Assembly: GCA_037976565.1 (NCBI GenBank)
Contig: CP137669.1
Coordinates: 34,713,613-34,777,612 of the forward strand
DNA length: 64,000 bases
Source of the DNA: Mesocentrotus franciscanus
Lineage: Eukaryota; Echinodermata; Echinoidea; Camarodonta; Strongylocentrotidae
Direction: 5' to 3'
A program made the translations under genes and the position numbers. Below are positions 28,401 to 36,654 of this stretch, piece after piece (positions within the stretch are counted from its first letter, which is position 1; every line of letters starts with the position of its first letter). The notes beneath the pieces were generated by a model. It did not search any database, was not told where the DNA came from, and saw nothing but the letters and a program-made list of their open reading frames with translations.

Positions 28401-31400
28401 TGTGTGGAATGAACCAAGACGAATTACTAACCTCTTCATAAAATGTGCATTCCTCCACCTGATAATTTGAGCCTTTGAGTAAATGGCTTGGTCCATCACA
28501 ATCACAACTGTCTCCAACTGCAGCTTGTTTGCAATATCAACACTTCTGTTGAGAATGGTAAGAACTGTGTCCATTTCAGTCGGACTGGCATCAATAACAG
28601 GTAAGTAGCCCACAACAGACTTTGGTGGTACTTGAATTCTCGATATAAGTTGGTTGAATCCTGTCCAAGAAGGCAAGAGCTTGTCAGATCTGAACTTTGT
28701 GATGTAGTATGCCATGTCCACTTTTGAAGGTGTCTGCAAAATTGGTGCATATACAGATTGAGAGAGAGATACATCTTTGGCAAATGGCATTGGACCATCT
28801 TTCTTTCCTCCACAATATGTGGCCAGTTTTTCTTCTGGTGGCTGCATTGATCTTTTCCTTGTCCTCTTAACAGCTGGATTTACAGTGATAGAAGAAGAAT
28901 GCTCCTGTGAAGAAGGCTTGGTGTTACAGTTCTGGATGATGATACCATTTGTGTTGTGTGTTGTTCCACGGCCAGATAATGTCTCTTCTCCAAAATCATT
29001 GTTGTCCCACACCACAGTAGTTGGTAGGCCTGGCTGGATGACAGATGGAATAGCACTCTCACCACGGCTAAGTTCTTGCTCAGCAAGTGCTGTGTCATGA
29101 TTGAGGACGACGGAGTTGGATACACAATGCCCGAAACCATTCAACAGACCTATCAACTGGGCAGAACCAGACATATGCCGTACAGCCATTCCTAGTGACA
29201 AGTTCTTCGGCATCAGTGTACGTCCTCCAGAGGCCAAGTATATTATGTCCTGTGAAATGGACAGAAGCCTTCTCTGGATAGGTGCAGACAACTCAACCAT
29301 CTTCTCTGTATCTGGCTCTTCAGATGCTCCAATGGCCCATGCAAGGAAGTTAAGCAATAAGGGAGGGACAGTCCTTTCAGCCTCTTGCAGGTTCAATGTA
29401 TCTGCTGTAGGTGGCCATGACATTGATGGTCTCACCTGCTGTATTGTTTTCTTTAACTCCATTGCTGACATGTACATGGAATGCAGCATGTTGGATTCTG
29501 CATGCAGATGTTCTGTTGGTGGAGTTGCATCTGTATCAGTTGCGGCATCAGTTGCCGTGTCAGTTGCCGTGTCAGTGTCACTAGGGGCAAGAGCTGCTTC
29601 TTGTAGAACTTGCTTCTCTTCTACAAGGGAACCTGTTGAGATGTCATTAACATAGACAATATCACCTTGCGATCTCATGTGGGGTGTAAGGAAGCACAGC
29701 TGTGGAAACCTTCTGCTTAGCCTTGCCTTGAGATAACCTGTCTTGTAGGAGCTGGCATCCACTCCATGAGTGACCTTTATCTGCTTAATGAAAATGTTAT
29801 TAAGTTTTTTTAGCCTCATGATTTCCTTTTTCTTAATGATGCGATCCTCTACTTCAGTTGCAAAGACTTCAAAGGCCTGGGCATAAGAGGATTCAGTGCT
29901 GTCTGCATTGACTGGTCTTGTAAGATATCTTGTAAAATCTCGATAGCATGAGTTATGATATCTCACCTCGATCGCAACACAATCCTGACCTCCTATCTGC
30001 ATTTGCAGAGCTTCATTCCCGCTGTCTTCTGCAGCTCTCCTAAGGTTCAATGCATCAACAGTAGAGCATGTGACTAGGCTTTCTCTCTTTCTTTTCCCAC
30101 TCACTCTACACACCAAAGTCTTTTCCTTTTGACACAGGATGCACATTTTGGGCAAAACATGCTTTGTTCTAACTGGCTGAGAAGGTCTATCAAAAGTGGA
30201 CCGAAGAATGCGCCTCTTTCTTGCTGGTGGTAGCTCTGCTTCGGTTTCCTCACCCTTGTCATCTTTGGATGTAGATGCTGTAATCAGAAAGAAAAGAGAA
30301 TAATAAGCATTAAAATGGATTTGACTCATGAACCCCTAATTCAATTTGACATTTAAAAATTAATCAGTTACAGACTTTTTTTTCAATTCTCGTTTTATTA
30401 ATTTTTCCATCATAATCTCAAACTTTTACAACATATATCAATAACATTAGTTCATAAAACTATACATTTTTTTTCTCATACATAAGACAGAGTTCAATGC
30501 AAAACAAATTGTAGAGTGTTATTTTCACGCAAGCAAGCTTCAAAAGTAGCCCCCGTCATGTATCATTATCATCATGAATTGAGTTGGACTATCATTCATT
30601 AAGAATGGAATTTATCGTCATCATCATCAGATAAAGAAGAAGAAGAAGAAGGAGAAGAAGAAGAAGAGAAGTGTCATGCTCATGTTAATATTGGTGGCAT
30701 TCTTTTCTCATATAAAAAAGGGGGCAGTGTTTACTTTTCATTTGCAGACAAGTACTGATTTTTCTTTTCCATTTTACAATTACAAGAGCAAGATACAGGG
30801 AAAAAAATATTAAAAGCAGGTTGATTGAGGTCATGCTGTACATGTAGATCTACTACTAGTACTACCTAAAAGAAGATTATCATGTGTGAGTTTTATGTGA
30901 AATTATTTAGCCCATGTAACACCCTAGCCAGAGAATGCGATATTGAAGTTACACTACTAGACCTATATTATATATCATTATATACATGTAACAATATTTA
31001 AAAAATCAACAATACGATAAAATCTGTCGGCTAGCCTGTAGTAAATATGAAATACGTCATCATAGACCTACATTAAAATTGGATAAGGGGATCACATGTC
31101 ACAAAGGCATCAAACTTTGATATTATTATTACCCCCGAAACCATAACCACTTTTGTGGACGTGGGTGCGAGTGTGAGTGCAAAAGGCAGAAATTTTAGAT
31201 GTTTGTGCAGTCACCCTACTAGTACTGGCGTTGGCTACTAAAATCAGACACGTCAGGGATGTCAACAGTGTGAGTCAAAAAAGTTTACACCTAGAAAATT
31301 GCTAATAATTTTATAAATCATCTATGAACAGTAAATTATTATACATCCTTTGAAAGAGTGTTTTATCCCGAATCATTTAGTATCATTTTTATGTGGTATG

Positions 31401-33236
31401 TGTTCACGCTTGGATGAACAGGAGGCATTGCTTGCGAGTGCAAAAATCGACTTGCGCCAAAGTTGCTTATGTGATGTTTGAATGAAACAACTGTGATTTG
31501 GGTATTAATTCGATCATTGCAGATCCAAATAACATCCCTAACAAAATTAATCATGCCACACATATCAAATATCGAATATCAACGAACATTTGTGCTGGCG
31601 TGTGTGTGACTTTGCTTCTGCAAAAGCATATGCAATGCATCTCATTTGATTCATTCAATTCATTCTCTCACTTTAATCCCAACATATGACATATTGTAGC
31701 CTGTACTGTAGGCATCACTTTGGCGCGAGTCGATTTTTGCATTCTCGCAAGCAATGCCTGCTGTTCATCCAAGTGTGAACACATACAGTGACATACGACA
31801 CAAAAATGATACCAAATGATTTGGGATAAAACTCTCTTTCATAAGGAATAAGATGTAGACTAGGGCACTAGTACTAGGCCTAGACCTATAATAATTTACT
31901 GTTCTAGGCCTAACCTTTTTTTTACTCAGTCACACACTACTCACTAGCCTAACTAAGTAGGTCTAGACTCTATGTAGTAGTACTAGTTGTAGTACTACTA
32001 GACTAGATCTAGCTCTAGTCTACTAGTATTACTACTACTAGTACTACTATCTAGTATAGATCTAGGCCAAATCAGTTAATCACATCATTAATTCCTTATA
32101 AATAAAAGTCTAGAAATTACCTTTGAGATCTTCTTTTCTCTTCATGCTCTTGATTGTTCGTTCCACTCGTTGAGAATCCGTAAATCGTGCGTAGCACATC
32201 CGGTGAAACCCGGTACCTCCATGGACAGGAAGTCTGCCCGCCACTGGCGGGCCCGTCGATAGTAGATGTAGACGTAGCACCGCTGCAGAAAGCAGAAAAA
32301 TCTGCCGCTATCTTTGCCTGTGGACCTTCCAAATTTCTCCATTTTGATACAAAATTTAGAAATCGGGACCAGGTCTTCTCGGAAAAAGGAGTAACTTCCG
32401 CTTTTTCGATGGGTGTACACACATGTAACACACATTTTCGACCGAACTTTCTTCACTAGAAGACGGACAATCCTCTTCACTGGAAGCTGCCATGTTGAAC
32501 ACCGTCGCGTATCGTATACTACGCGAGCTGTCATTGGCTGTAATTTTACGAGTGATTCTACGAGCGATCTAATCGATGTCTGATTGGTCAATGTTTTACT
32601 AAGCATACGCGACGATTTATGCCAAAAATGGTGAAATAAAACTCAAAATTCTCATTACTGCACCAAAATTATGCTTGTGAAAAATAACTGATTAGTTCTT
32701 GTATTTTTATCTAAATTATCACACAAAAATTATCCCCACCTTTTTTATAGGTCACGAAATGAAGCTTCTATGGCTTGACATTTGGGTCTATAGTTCAAAA
32801 TCGTATGTGTAGACCTATATTTAAACAAAATTCAGGTTTTGTTTCATCTAATTTAACTCTTCACAAGGGCAAATGAATGGCAATTAAGGTTTGATGATAT
32901 CAATGCGACAGGTAGATCTACAGCAAGCGCGCCATGGGCCTGAGCAGTGAGCACAGATCCATATCCATCCAGATCCAGTCCCTGCCGGTATGCCAGAAAC
33001 TCGGGAGTCCGATGCAGACACTCCCTCCCGGACAGAACGGCGGGCAGCACAAACACAAGTGGCGGTAAACCCCCAGCGGTGGGCTGAAAGTTGAAACCCC
33101 TGTCGATTTAGTTGAAAAAATAATTGAAATATGTTTGAACTTACATCATTTTGTTGCACACAGGTGGGAGGAAAAACTTCTTGTTCTCCTCAATCCACTG
33201 ATCTATGTTTGTAATGTCAATATGATTCGCAGACAT
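8192..33236 (-). CDS. HAAO: 3-hydroxyanthranilate 3,4-dioxygenase, complete 9-exon gene
   Basis: Cytosolic Fe(II) cupin enzyme that opens the ring of 3-hydroxyanthranilate to 2-amino-3-carboxymuconate semialdehyde, the precursor of quinolinate and NAD. Nine coding exons (listed separately) sum to 906 nt, giving 301 residues plus stop; all eight introns are GT-AG and every phase matches. The family is about 286 residues in mammals, so length is normal. Seen: the iron site as [10 protein letters not shown] (His52, Glu58) and IPHSPQR (His96); the substrate-contact positions Arg48, Arg100 and Glu110 are present; the second, metal-free cupin carries a VWLWQL motif (exon 7). The chosen ATG at 33236 has A at -3 and gives an N-terminus ending PPVCNKMM, as in the family. 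Intron 1 (19287-33144) holds another gene on the same strand, and intron 8 a large foldback element. A possible AATAAA lies at 7828-7823 on the minus strand. Function is confident from conserved residues; expression is not shown. Confidence 0.95.
8867..10997. mobile_element. 2.1-kb TTAA-bounded foldback element (HAAO intron 8)
   Basis: Starts TTAACTCATATCCTGCCATAA and ends with the reverse complement TTATGGCAGGATAAGAGTTAA, so TTAA bounds both sides as in piggyBac- or Kolobok-type targets. Inside are two arms of about 770 bp (roughly 9250-10020 and 10060-10830), near-mirror copies with a 40-bp centre at CCTAGGCCTTATAG. The left outer part has about 250 extra bases (8890-9140). No transposase frame. 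It fills most of intron 8. Confidence 0.9.
11034..11125 (-). CDS. HAAO: HAAO exon 8
   Basis: Encodes [20 protein letters not shown] then [10 protein letters not shown], completing the second barrel strands. Acceptor TTTAG|GAG, donor ATC|GTAAGT, phase 2 out. The foldback element's outer end (10997) is only 36 bp from this donor. Confidence 0.9.
11805..12027. mobile_element. 0.22-kb TA-flanked MITE (HAAO intron 7)
   Basis: TACTGTAAACG at the left and CGTTTACAGTA at the right, a TA target with CTGTAAACG inverted ends, as in mariner-type MITEs. The interior is rich in TTCGCG and AATTTTCGCGG phrases. Confidence 0.85.
12347..12415 (-). CDS. HAAO: HAAO exon 7
   Basis: A 69-nt exon of 23 codons: [20 protein letters not shown] then WQL. 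It is too short to stand out as an open frame. Acceptor TTAG|GTT, donor CTT|GTAAGT, phase 0 both sides. The VWLWQL core marks the C-terminal cupin. Confidence 0.9.
12934..13412. mobile_element. 0.48-kb foldback element with tRNA-like loop (HAAO intron 6)
   Basis: Left arm about 12934-13065 and right arm about 13285-13412 are inverted copies: CTGAATTTTGCTGAGCTTTC and TTGGTTGAGAGTGGCAAAT pair with their complements. The loop holds a minus-strand tRNA-like stretch, GGGTTCAAATCCCTG with an A-box-like TGGTCTAGAGGAAGAG (13090-13152). Confidence 0.75.
13586..13626. other. Perfect short hairpin (HAAO intron 6)
   Basis: ATATTTCTTCACAATC pairs with GATTGTGAAGAAATAT across an 8-base loop (ATCACTAA), with one bulged T. 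It lies about 250 bp downstream of exon 6 in the HAAO sense. Role unknown. Confidence 0.6.
13878..14026 (-). CDS. HAAO: HAAO exon 6
   Basis: Encodes [20 protein letters not shown] through [10 protein letters not shown]. The donor is AGT|GTTAGT: a T replaces the usual purine at intron position 3, but only this site gives a phase-0 join to exon 7. Reading through it adds an unrelated tail ([13 protein letters not shown]), so open reading alone would over-extend this exon. Confidence 0.9.
14560..14800 (-). mobile_element. LINE 3'-end remnant (HAAO intron 5)
   Basis: Non-coding stretch with GGATAGCCCATATTCAGCGG, GCCGTTGGTCTTCCATGGGG and A/T-rich tails; resembles the 3' UTR of a CR1/L2-like LINE (recalled). 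A comparable tail with TTTGATTTGATTTTATTTACC is at 12092-12170. Confidence 0.4.
16004..16137 (-). CDS. HAAO: HAAO exon 5
   Basis: Encodes [20 protein letters not shown] then [20 protein letters not shown], the segment linking the two cupin barrels; very close to the family pattern. Phase 2 in, 1 out; donor GAAG|GTAAAT. Confidence 0.94.
16205..16380. repeat. Dispersed repeat with CCTGTCTA...GGCCAC units
   Basis: Alternating phrases TTGCCACCTCTCTAC, GGCCACCTGTCTATAGTGG, ACCTGTCTACAGGGGCCAC, CTTTACAGACAGGTT in both orientations; a common invertebrate dispersed repeat. It lies in HAAO intron 4. Confidence 0.5.
16597..16703 (-). CDS. HAAO: HAAO exon 4 (IPHSPQR exon)
   Basis: Encodes [20 protein letters not shown] then [15 protein letters not shown]. 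It contains iron ligand His96, Arg100 and Glu110. Acceptor TTCAG|ATC, donor GAG|GTGAAT, phase 0 in and 2 out. Confidence 0.93.
17384..17467 (-). CDS. HAAO: HAAO exon 3
   Basis: 28 codons beginning [16 protein letters not shown] and ending KEGE, matching the first cupin barrel. Acceptor follows a T-rich tract (TTCCAG), donor GAG|GTAAGA; phase 0 at both ends. Confidence 0.93.
17846..18251 (+). mobile_element. 0.4-kb MITE, copy 2 (HAAO intron 2)
   Basis: Same element as 2982-3375 with a few indels, ending in TGGTCTTTATCTTTAA. It lies inside HAAO intron 2 in the antisense direction relative to copy 1's reading of HAAO. Confidence 0.85.
19205..19286 (-). CDS. HAAO: HAAO exon 2 (iron-site exon)
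   Basis: Encodes [14 protein letters not shown] followed by [13 protein letters not shown]. It carries the iron ligands His52 and Glu58 and substrate-contact Arg48. Acceptor GCAG|G, donor GAG|GTAGGC, phase 2 in and phase 0 out. A decayed duplicate of this exon lies at 20777-20842. Confidence 0.93.
19356..19430. repeat. (GAT)n microsatellite
   Basis: About 20 GAT units with a few interruptions, directly upstream (HAAO sense) of exon 2. It creates spurious poly-Ile frames. Confidence 0.95.
19430..19690. repeat. Dispersed repeat (SINE-like tail family)
   Basis: Contains CCTACTCTTGTACGAATAG, GTGGGTTCTTAACGTGCA and CATCCTATCCGAGGGA, phrases typical of a widespread invertebrate repeat (from memory). 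No frame. Confidence 0.5.
19668..20355. mobile_element. 0.69-kb TIR element, copy 1
   Basis: CCCTATATAGCC...GGGGGCTTCTAAGA at the left mirrors TCTAAAGCCCCCTCCCACGGG...CTATAAAGGG at the right. The body (TTTTTGAAAAATTCACTCAT, TTACCCATAAATCATA) recurs at 23040-23570. Confidence 0.65.
20396..20556 (+). repeat. SINE-like element plus (CA)n
   Basis: A B-box-like GCAGGTTCGAAACTG is followed by GGATGGTGACGTTAAAAGG and TCGGTCCCCAGACGTAAATA, a core shared by invertebrate tRNA-derived SINEs (recalled), ending in a CA repeat at 20534-20554. Confidence 0.55.
20777..20842 (-). pseudogene. Decayed duplicate of HAAO exon 2
   Basis: On the minus strand this stretch aligns by eye with HAAO exon 2 and its acceptor flank: TTCAGTGAGGGGCAG against TACAGTGAAGGGCAG, then GGAGTTCCCAACATCAAGAA against GGAGGTCCCAATGTCAGGAA. 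The acceptor has become CATATTC, an in-frame stop (GCT TAG) is present, and the homology stops at an AAGG|GTATGC-like site before the iron ligands. It looks like an old tandem exon duplication in intron 1. Non-functional as read; homology judged by eye. Confidence 0.5.
21038..21755. repeat. Five-unit ~140-bp tandem repeat
   Basis: Units share GACCTACATACTC, CAAACTTAGGCTG, TTTTGATACCATGTACCTTC, AAATCCGTCAAACATTACTA and GTTATCGATCGGAAACC. The fourth is shortened. It lies in HAAO intron 1. Confidence 0.9.
21868..22205. repeat. Three-unit ~105-bp tandem repeat
   Basis: Each unit has CACTGAGCGAAT, GCGCGATTTTCCAA and CAATTTTCGGGAGCAA with C-rich and A-rich tracts between. It yields spurious minus-strand frames with repeated APENW and GKSR phrases. 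Confidence 0.85.
23040..23570. mobile_element. TIR element, copy 2 (diverged)
   Basis: Aligns with 19700-20100: GTCAAGTGAAGTGTATAGAA, CAATTTTTTGAAAAATTCAC, AGAGCCAGGTTATTC. The right end is not conserved. In HAAO intron 1. Confidence 0.7.
23571..24660. repeat. Paired ~90-bp duplicates in HAAO intron 1
   Basis: 23575-23660 and 24545-24625 share GCATTCC.TGGAGAATAAAT, GGTTGATTTATTT.GGCAAT and TCTGAATGG..TTTTTCT. Otherwise non-coding. Confidence 0.55.
24050..24090. repeat. 3 x 14-15-bp repeat
   Basis: TGGCGGCATCCTGTG in three head-to-tail copies within HAAO intron 1. Confidence 0.9.
24909..24936 (-). pseudogene. Relic of nested-gene exon 2 end
   Basis: Minus-strand CACATCATACAGGCGAACTA then CCTTGCAG|GTATG closely copies the end of exon 2, CACATCAAGCGAGCCAACTA then CCAAGCAG|GTATA, including the donor. 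It lies downstream of the last exon, so it is a fragment of a second, mostly lost copy or a duplicated exon end. Confidence 0.45.
25280..25626 (-). CDS. Nested gene exon 3: C-terminal CXC motif
   Basis: Acceptor TTTTCAG|GT; phase 1 joins cleanly to exon 2 to give [21 protein letters not shown]. It then encodes [20 protein letters not shown] and the cysteine-rich run [20 protein letters not shown] then KCARNNCCN, the pattern of tesmin/TSO1-type CXC DNA-binding motifs. The tail is acidic ([15 protein letters not shown]) and the stop is at 25280. No frame break within this exon. Confidence 0.75.
26056..30277 (-). CDS. Nested gene exon 2: middle region and FEN1-like nuclease
   Basis: Opens after a polypyrimidine acceptor (GATTACAG). 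The first frame runs to about 27420 and holds a CILC knuckle (30143-30132), YHNSC (near 29950), and the middle region with [23 protein letters not shown] and [12 protein letters not shown], a D/D/E spacing that could be a decayed RNase H-like fold (speculative). After one frame slip it continues with [29 protein letters not shown] and [19 protein letters not shown]. After a second slip at 26692-26695 it gives [20 protein letters not shown] and [17 protein letters not shown], resembling the acidic cluster and helix-three-turn-helix of FEN1-type nucleases. After a third slip (26279-26286) it ends with [28 protein letters not shown] and donor CAG|GTATAT, phase 1. All recognisable nuclease acidic residues are intact. 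Confidence 0.7.
30330..31320. other. Intron of nested gene, no extra exon found
   Basis: AT-rich, with a GAAGAA repeat near 30640-30668 and the 30489-30556 dispersed repeat. An internal exon would explain the phase conflict between nested exons 1 and 2, but none was recognised. Confidence 0.45.
31321..31906. mobile_element. 0.58-kb foldback element
   Basis: Left arm about 31321-31468 and right arm about 31713-31906 are inverted copies (CTTGGATGAACAG, GGCATTGCTTGCGAG, GCAAAAATCGACT, AGTAAATTATTATA), with a 245-bp loop. It lies in the nested gene's first intron. Confidence 0.85.
31856..32068. repeat. CTAG-rich low-complexity tract
   Basis: Dense CTAG, TACTAGT and GTAGTACTACTAG motifs form many short overlapping palindromes just upstream (intron side) of nested exon 1's donor. 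Confidence 0.75.
32121..32493 (-). CDS. Nested gene exon 1, with frame break
   Basis: Begins [17 protein letters not shown] at 32493, then VCYMC (a CxxC knuckle). After the A5 run at 32383-32387 the family-like frame is [20 protein letters not shown], one frame away, so a single base is missing there relative to an intact copy. The exon ends with a donor CAAAG|GTAATT. Only the two frames together look like one protein; neither alone does. Confidence 0.6.
32494..32620 (-). promoter_or_regulatory. Nested gene upstream region with two CCAAT boxes
   Basis: Two minus-strand CCAAT motifs (32537-32533 and 32587-32583) lie about 40 and 90 bp before the putative start codon. A 10-bp inverted pair CGTCGCGTAT / ATACGCGACG (32503-32512, 32605-32614) brackets them. 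This suggests the nested gene has its own promoter inside the HAAO intron rather than using read-through. Confidence 0.45.
33145..33236 (-). CDS. HAAO: HAAO exon 1 (start codon to PPVCNKM)
   Basis: Encodes the 30 N-terminal residues, beginning [10 protein letters not shown] and ending PPVCNKM, then two bases of codon 31. The donor is AT|GTAAGT. The exon ends in phase 2 and exon 2 supplies the single missing base, restoring Met31 then YSEGQMK, which is the family order. It lies nearly 14 kb from exon 2, so it is easily missed or assigned to the nested gene. Confidence 0.9.
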
Positions 33237-33345
33237 TATTTTATCTTTACTATGTCGATTTGTCGAAGATGGAACGTAACGTTCACAGACAGCACCTGCA
33301 CACCGTACCCACGTACGTACCGTACGTCACATGAATGCGTTGTGT
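33237..33345 (-). promoter_or_regulatory. Probable HAAO 5' region
   Basis: Directly upstream of the HAAO start codon. It contains a CGTACG-rich, partly palindromic stretch (about 33304-33332) and no obvious TATA box at a convincing distance. That it acts as the promoter is inferred from position only. Confidence 0.35.
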
Positions 33346-36105
33346 TTTTTATTAGCCTAATAATGAGTAATTAGAAATTTTTGTCCATGCAGACAATTCC
33401 TACTTTACCTTCAAAGATGAAAAACTGAATTGAAAAAAATTTAGAATGTAAAAAGAAAAATTAGGAAATTTTTATTTGTATCTATTTTTTGTTCAAAAAT
33501 ATGTATTTGATGTGCTTTATTGTTCTAGTAAAACATTTGTTTGCCTTTTTTTAGGCTAGCACCCACCAAACTTTAGCCCGACCCTTGACACACCCACCTT
33601 TGATTATATAGTTTTCCCGCGCCGCCACGACGTACCCCACCCACCGTACCGTACCCCACCACACCGCGCACTAAATTACAACCAGTGGCAGATCCAGGAT
33701 TAATTCCCTGGATGGAGGGAAGGGGGGGGGGCAAAAGTTCTAGACTTTTTAGACGAGTCAACAGCAACAACGGAAACAAACAACAAAAAATAGTACACAA
33801 AAACAAAAAACAAAAACAAAAACCAACAAAGAAAGGAAGAAAGAAAAATATTTATAAAAAAAATTAAAAAACCGGTAGGTAAGATTTAGTCTACAGTTGT
33901 TCCACTGATCTGAGACTGATTATGACAGCCTCAATATAATTGGTGCAGGTTGACAAATACATATATCACGGCCTCTTTCTGCCTCGTGCCCATGCATGCA
34001 CCCTCCCTTGGATCCGCCGCTGACATTACTTACCTTAGTGTATATAGTCTACTGAGATCTAAAAAATCATTTCCCAAAGTGGCGAGGGGCACCCTCGGTC
34101 GTTTGTCTGAATCAAAAAATTGAAAAAAATAAATACAAAATGAAATAAATAATGAAATAAAACCAGAAGGGGAGAATTTTTTCCTGCCCCCGGTGTGGCA
34201 AATCTGGGAGGGTTATTCCCCAAGATTCGGGATGTTCGAAGTATATGCTAGAGGACTAAGCTATGTTCGTAATTATGCGAAGGGGCGTAGCGACAGGGTG
34301 ATAATTTATTTTGATATCGAAATATGGCTTAAACCTGAGATGAGTGCTGTAAATCATTACAGTTTATGTCATTGTTTTTTTTCAGCTAATCTATTATTAA
34401 ATTTTGTATCTATTTATCATACATAAGATTTTTTCACTAGAGGCCGACGTCGTGGGAAAATCTTTTTTTCAAGGGGGGGGGGTTCGTCTATAGTCCCCTT
34501 ATTTAAAGAGAATCATATTCCTTAAAGATACTATGTCCCTTTTGCAGCGAACATCAAATTCTGTAGAACTTTGCAGGAATTATGAATGTGTCATGTATGT
34601 CCTATCTGTGAAATTTAAACGTTAGCAGTGTCCTAATATTCAAATTATGCAAGGAAACCCGTTTACTTGCTAGACTTCACTGTCAGACACTATTGAGTGA
34701 CTGACTGGCTTTTTCATCTTTGGTAATAACATACATAAAATGAGCTGTAAAGGGTACATGAGCATTTGTCTACATCAATAACCCACTTCTTGTAATGGCC
34801 AAAATTAAACTGATTGAATCTTTGCGCAGCATAAAACGTACGACCATTCGGTACAATGGTCTGAAAAATCAGACTATTACTTACTGGCTCTATAGCTCCT
34901 AAGTCGATTCGACAACTAATAGTCGTTATTTTCCCACTTTAAGACATTTTCAAGCCCCCTTTTTTTAGGGAAGTTCTAAATTAATATTGTCTTTCAAATG
35001 CTGTTGGAATTTAACCTTTTCATTTTTTTGGCCTGCAAATGGGACATAGTACCTTTAAACTATGCTAACTCTTGCATGTCAGAATTATATTTAAAAATAA
35101 CGCTAAACTACTAGTATTGTACGAAAGACAACCGCCATTGTCGGCGCTAGAAGCAAAAGCGACTAAACAATTACACTAGAATATCAAATTTGGCAAATTT
35201 CTTTTTCTAAAATTCACGAGATTTGATAAGTAAATGTAATCATGTCCGTTCACCTCACCTCACTGTCCAAATTGAACCCTCCTAGCTGTTTCTAAATTTT
35301 GCGAGCGAAATATGCGAGCTAGCAAAAAAGAGACCCTCATAATATTATTATGTTACTATGTCATCAACTTGTTTTAAATCTGCTTACAGTCATATGCACG
35401 AGTATTTGTTTATTTTTTTCAAATATGAGAAACACAAACATATATAGGCCTACTAGTTAGCTGCACATGACAATTTATTGGTTAAATCTAGAGTTTGTCA
35501 CTTTTCTCTGGAGTGGTACTTTGTCATTAACTTAAAACCCTAATTGCTAACCAAATAGAAACTCGGGCACTGCGTTGCCCGGCCAAATCACGAGGATCCA
35601 GGCACCAGTTATGAGGTGATTACAAAACCCTGGGGTAGGAAAACTGAAGCCCTCCGCCTCCGCCCCCCTCCTCATAATACGCCTGTGTTGATGACTTGAT
35701 TTTCCTTTTTTTGGGCCACATCTAAATTGCAACTTTTTCTCATACCCAAATATAGTACAAAATGAAATATTATTATTATTATCTACCTTTTCAATATCGT
35801 TTCTTCTTCAAGTTCGAATTTTCTTTCTTTCCTTCGTCACTCTTGCTAATATTTTTTAAACAAGCATAACAGCCACAGGGGTATTTTTTGTCTGCCCTTT
35901 GCTTTATCCCTAAATTATGTAATTTATGTTAGTTACGTGGAGTGCAAATCGAGAATAAGTAGATTTCGCATTCTGTCATGAAGATAAAACGAAAATGTTG
36001 TTGTACAAAGGTCAAAATGAGATAATGCAGAGAATTGATGTTGAATAGCGGTTTGCACTCACACACTACGATCCGATTCAACTTTTCGACATAGTGCGCA
36101 TGTGA
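33346..36105. other. Intergenic, HAAO to tRNA
   Basis: Poly-G/C and A-rich tracts (33721-33730, 33780-33870, 34470-34481), TE-like debris with CTTGGATCCGCC near 34010. No exon supported. Confidence 0.5.
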
Positions 36106-36187
36106 GACGAGGTGGCCGAGTGGTTAAGGCGATGGACTGCTAATCCATTGTGCTCTGCACGCGTGGGTTCGAATCCCATCCTCGTCG
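36106..36187 (+). tRNA. tRNA-Ser(GCT), solitary copy
   Basis: 82-nt cloverleaf: acceptor GACGAGG/CCTCGTC with discriminator G, A-box TGGCCGAGTGG, anticodon stem-loop TGGACTGCTAATCCA with GCT at positions 34-36, long variable arm, B-box GGTTCGAATCC. A TTTTT Pol III terminator follows within ten bases. It lies outside the array but has the same sequence as the intact array copies. Confidence 0.97.
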
Positions 36188-36631
36188 TCAGATTTTTGCG
36201 TATCCATTTTGAAACTTCATATATTTTTTGTGGTTCCTCGAATAATTTTTTTGAACAAAAATAGTTCCTTTCTCTCTCTATTTGTTTCTCTTGTTTGCTA
36301 CAGAAGCTTAATTATTTGCTATATATAATGATATATTATAGATTTACTAAATTGATAAACACTTCTTTGGTCACAAACATTACCTCTAGAAGCTGCCTAT
36401 AAATCTAAAACGAAATTTAGAGAAGTATAGTAAAAAAAAAAGTAAATGGAACTTCTAATGTAAAATAATGACAATGGTTGTAACAACATAAACGTTTCTT
36501 GAGAAAATTGCAATTACGGAAGTTCAGGCAAATTATTGAGATGCTAAAATTAAAACAGTAATATGGATCTCTTGTATTTCATAATAACAAGAACGTTTGT
36601 TATAGGGAGAGAAGGTCAACAACAAAAAAAT

Positions 36632-36654
36632 ATCTCTCTCTCTCTCTCTCTCTC
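36632..36654. repeat. (TC)n microsatellite
   Basis: About 11 TC units in the intergenic region after the solitary tRNA. Nothing else recognised from 36188 to 37016. Confidence 0.9.

Larger units (their letters stand above)
25280..32493 (-). pseudogene. Nested zinc / FEN1-like nuclease / CXC family gene with four frame breaks
   Basis: A large gene in HAAO intron 1, same strand, in three recognised exons (32493-32121, 30277-26056, 25626-25280), roughly 1,640 codons. Order seen: an N-terminal CxxC segment; a second CxxC/HxxxC segment; a long middle region with a D...D...E spacing; a FEN1/XPG-like module ([34 protein letters not shown]); and a tesmin-like CXC motif. Similar proteins are, from memory, abundant in echinoderms, cnidarians and molluscs; no formal name is assigned. 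Breaks: one base short in an A5 run (32383-32387), one extra base near 27420, one short in an A4 run (26692-26695), and a slip in a CT run (26279-26286). Exon 1 leaves phase 2 but exon 2 needs phase 1, so an exon may be missing. It could be a decaying copy or an intact gene with assembly errors; protein conservation across each break leaves both open. Confidence 0.75.

Noticed and set aside
29101..29655. 184-codon frame antisense to the nested gene
   Set aside because: Shadow of the coding strand with Val/Ser repeats; no domain, no splice logic.
32142..32606. 154-codon minus frame over nested exon 1
   Set aside because: The other two frames hold the acidic Ser-rich start and the family-like SEKTW segment; this one extends through the CCAAT region.
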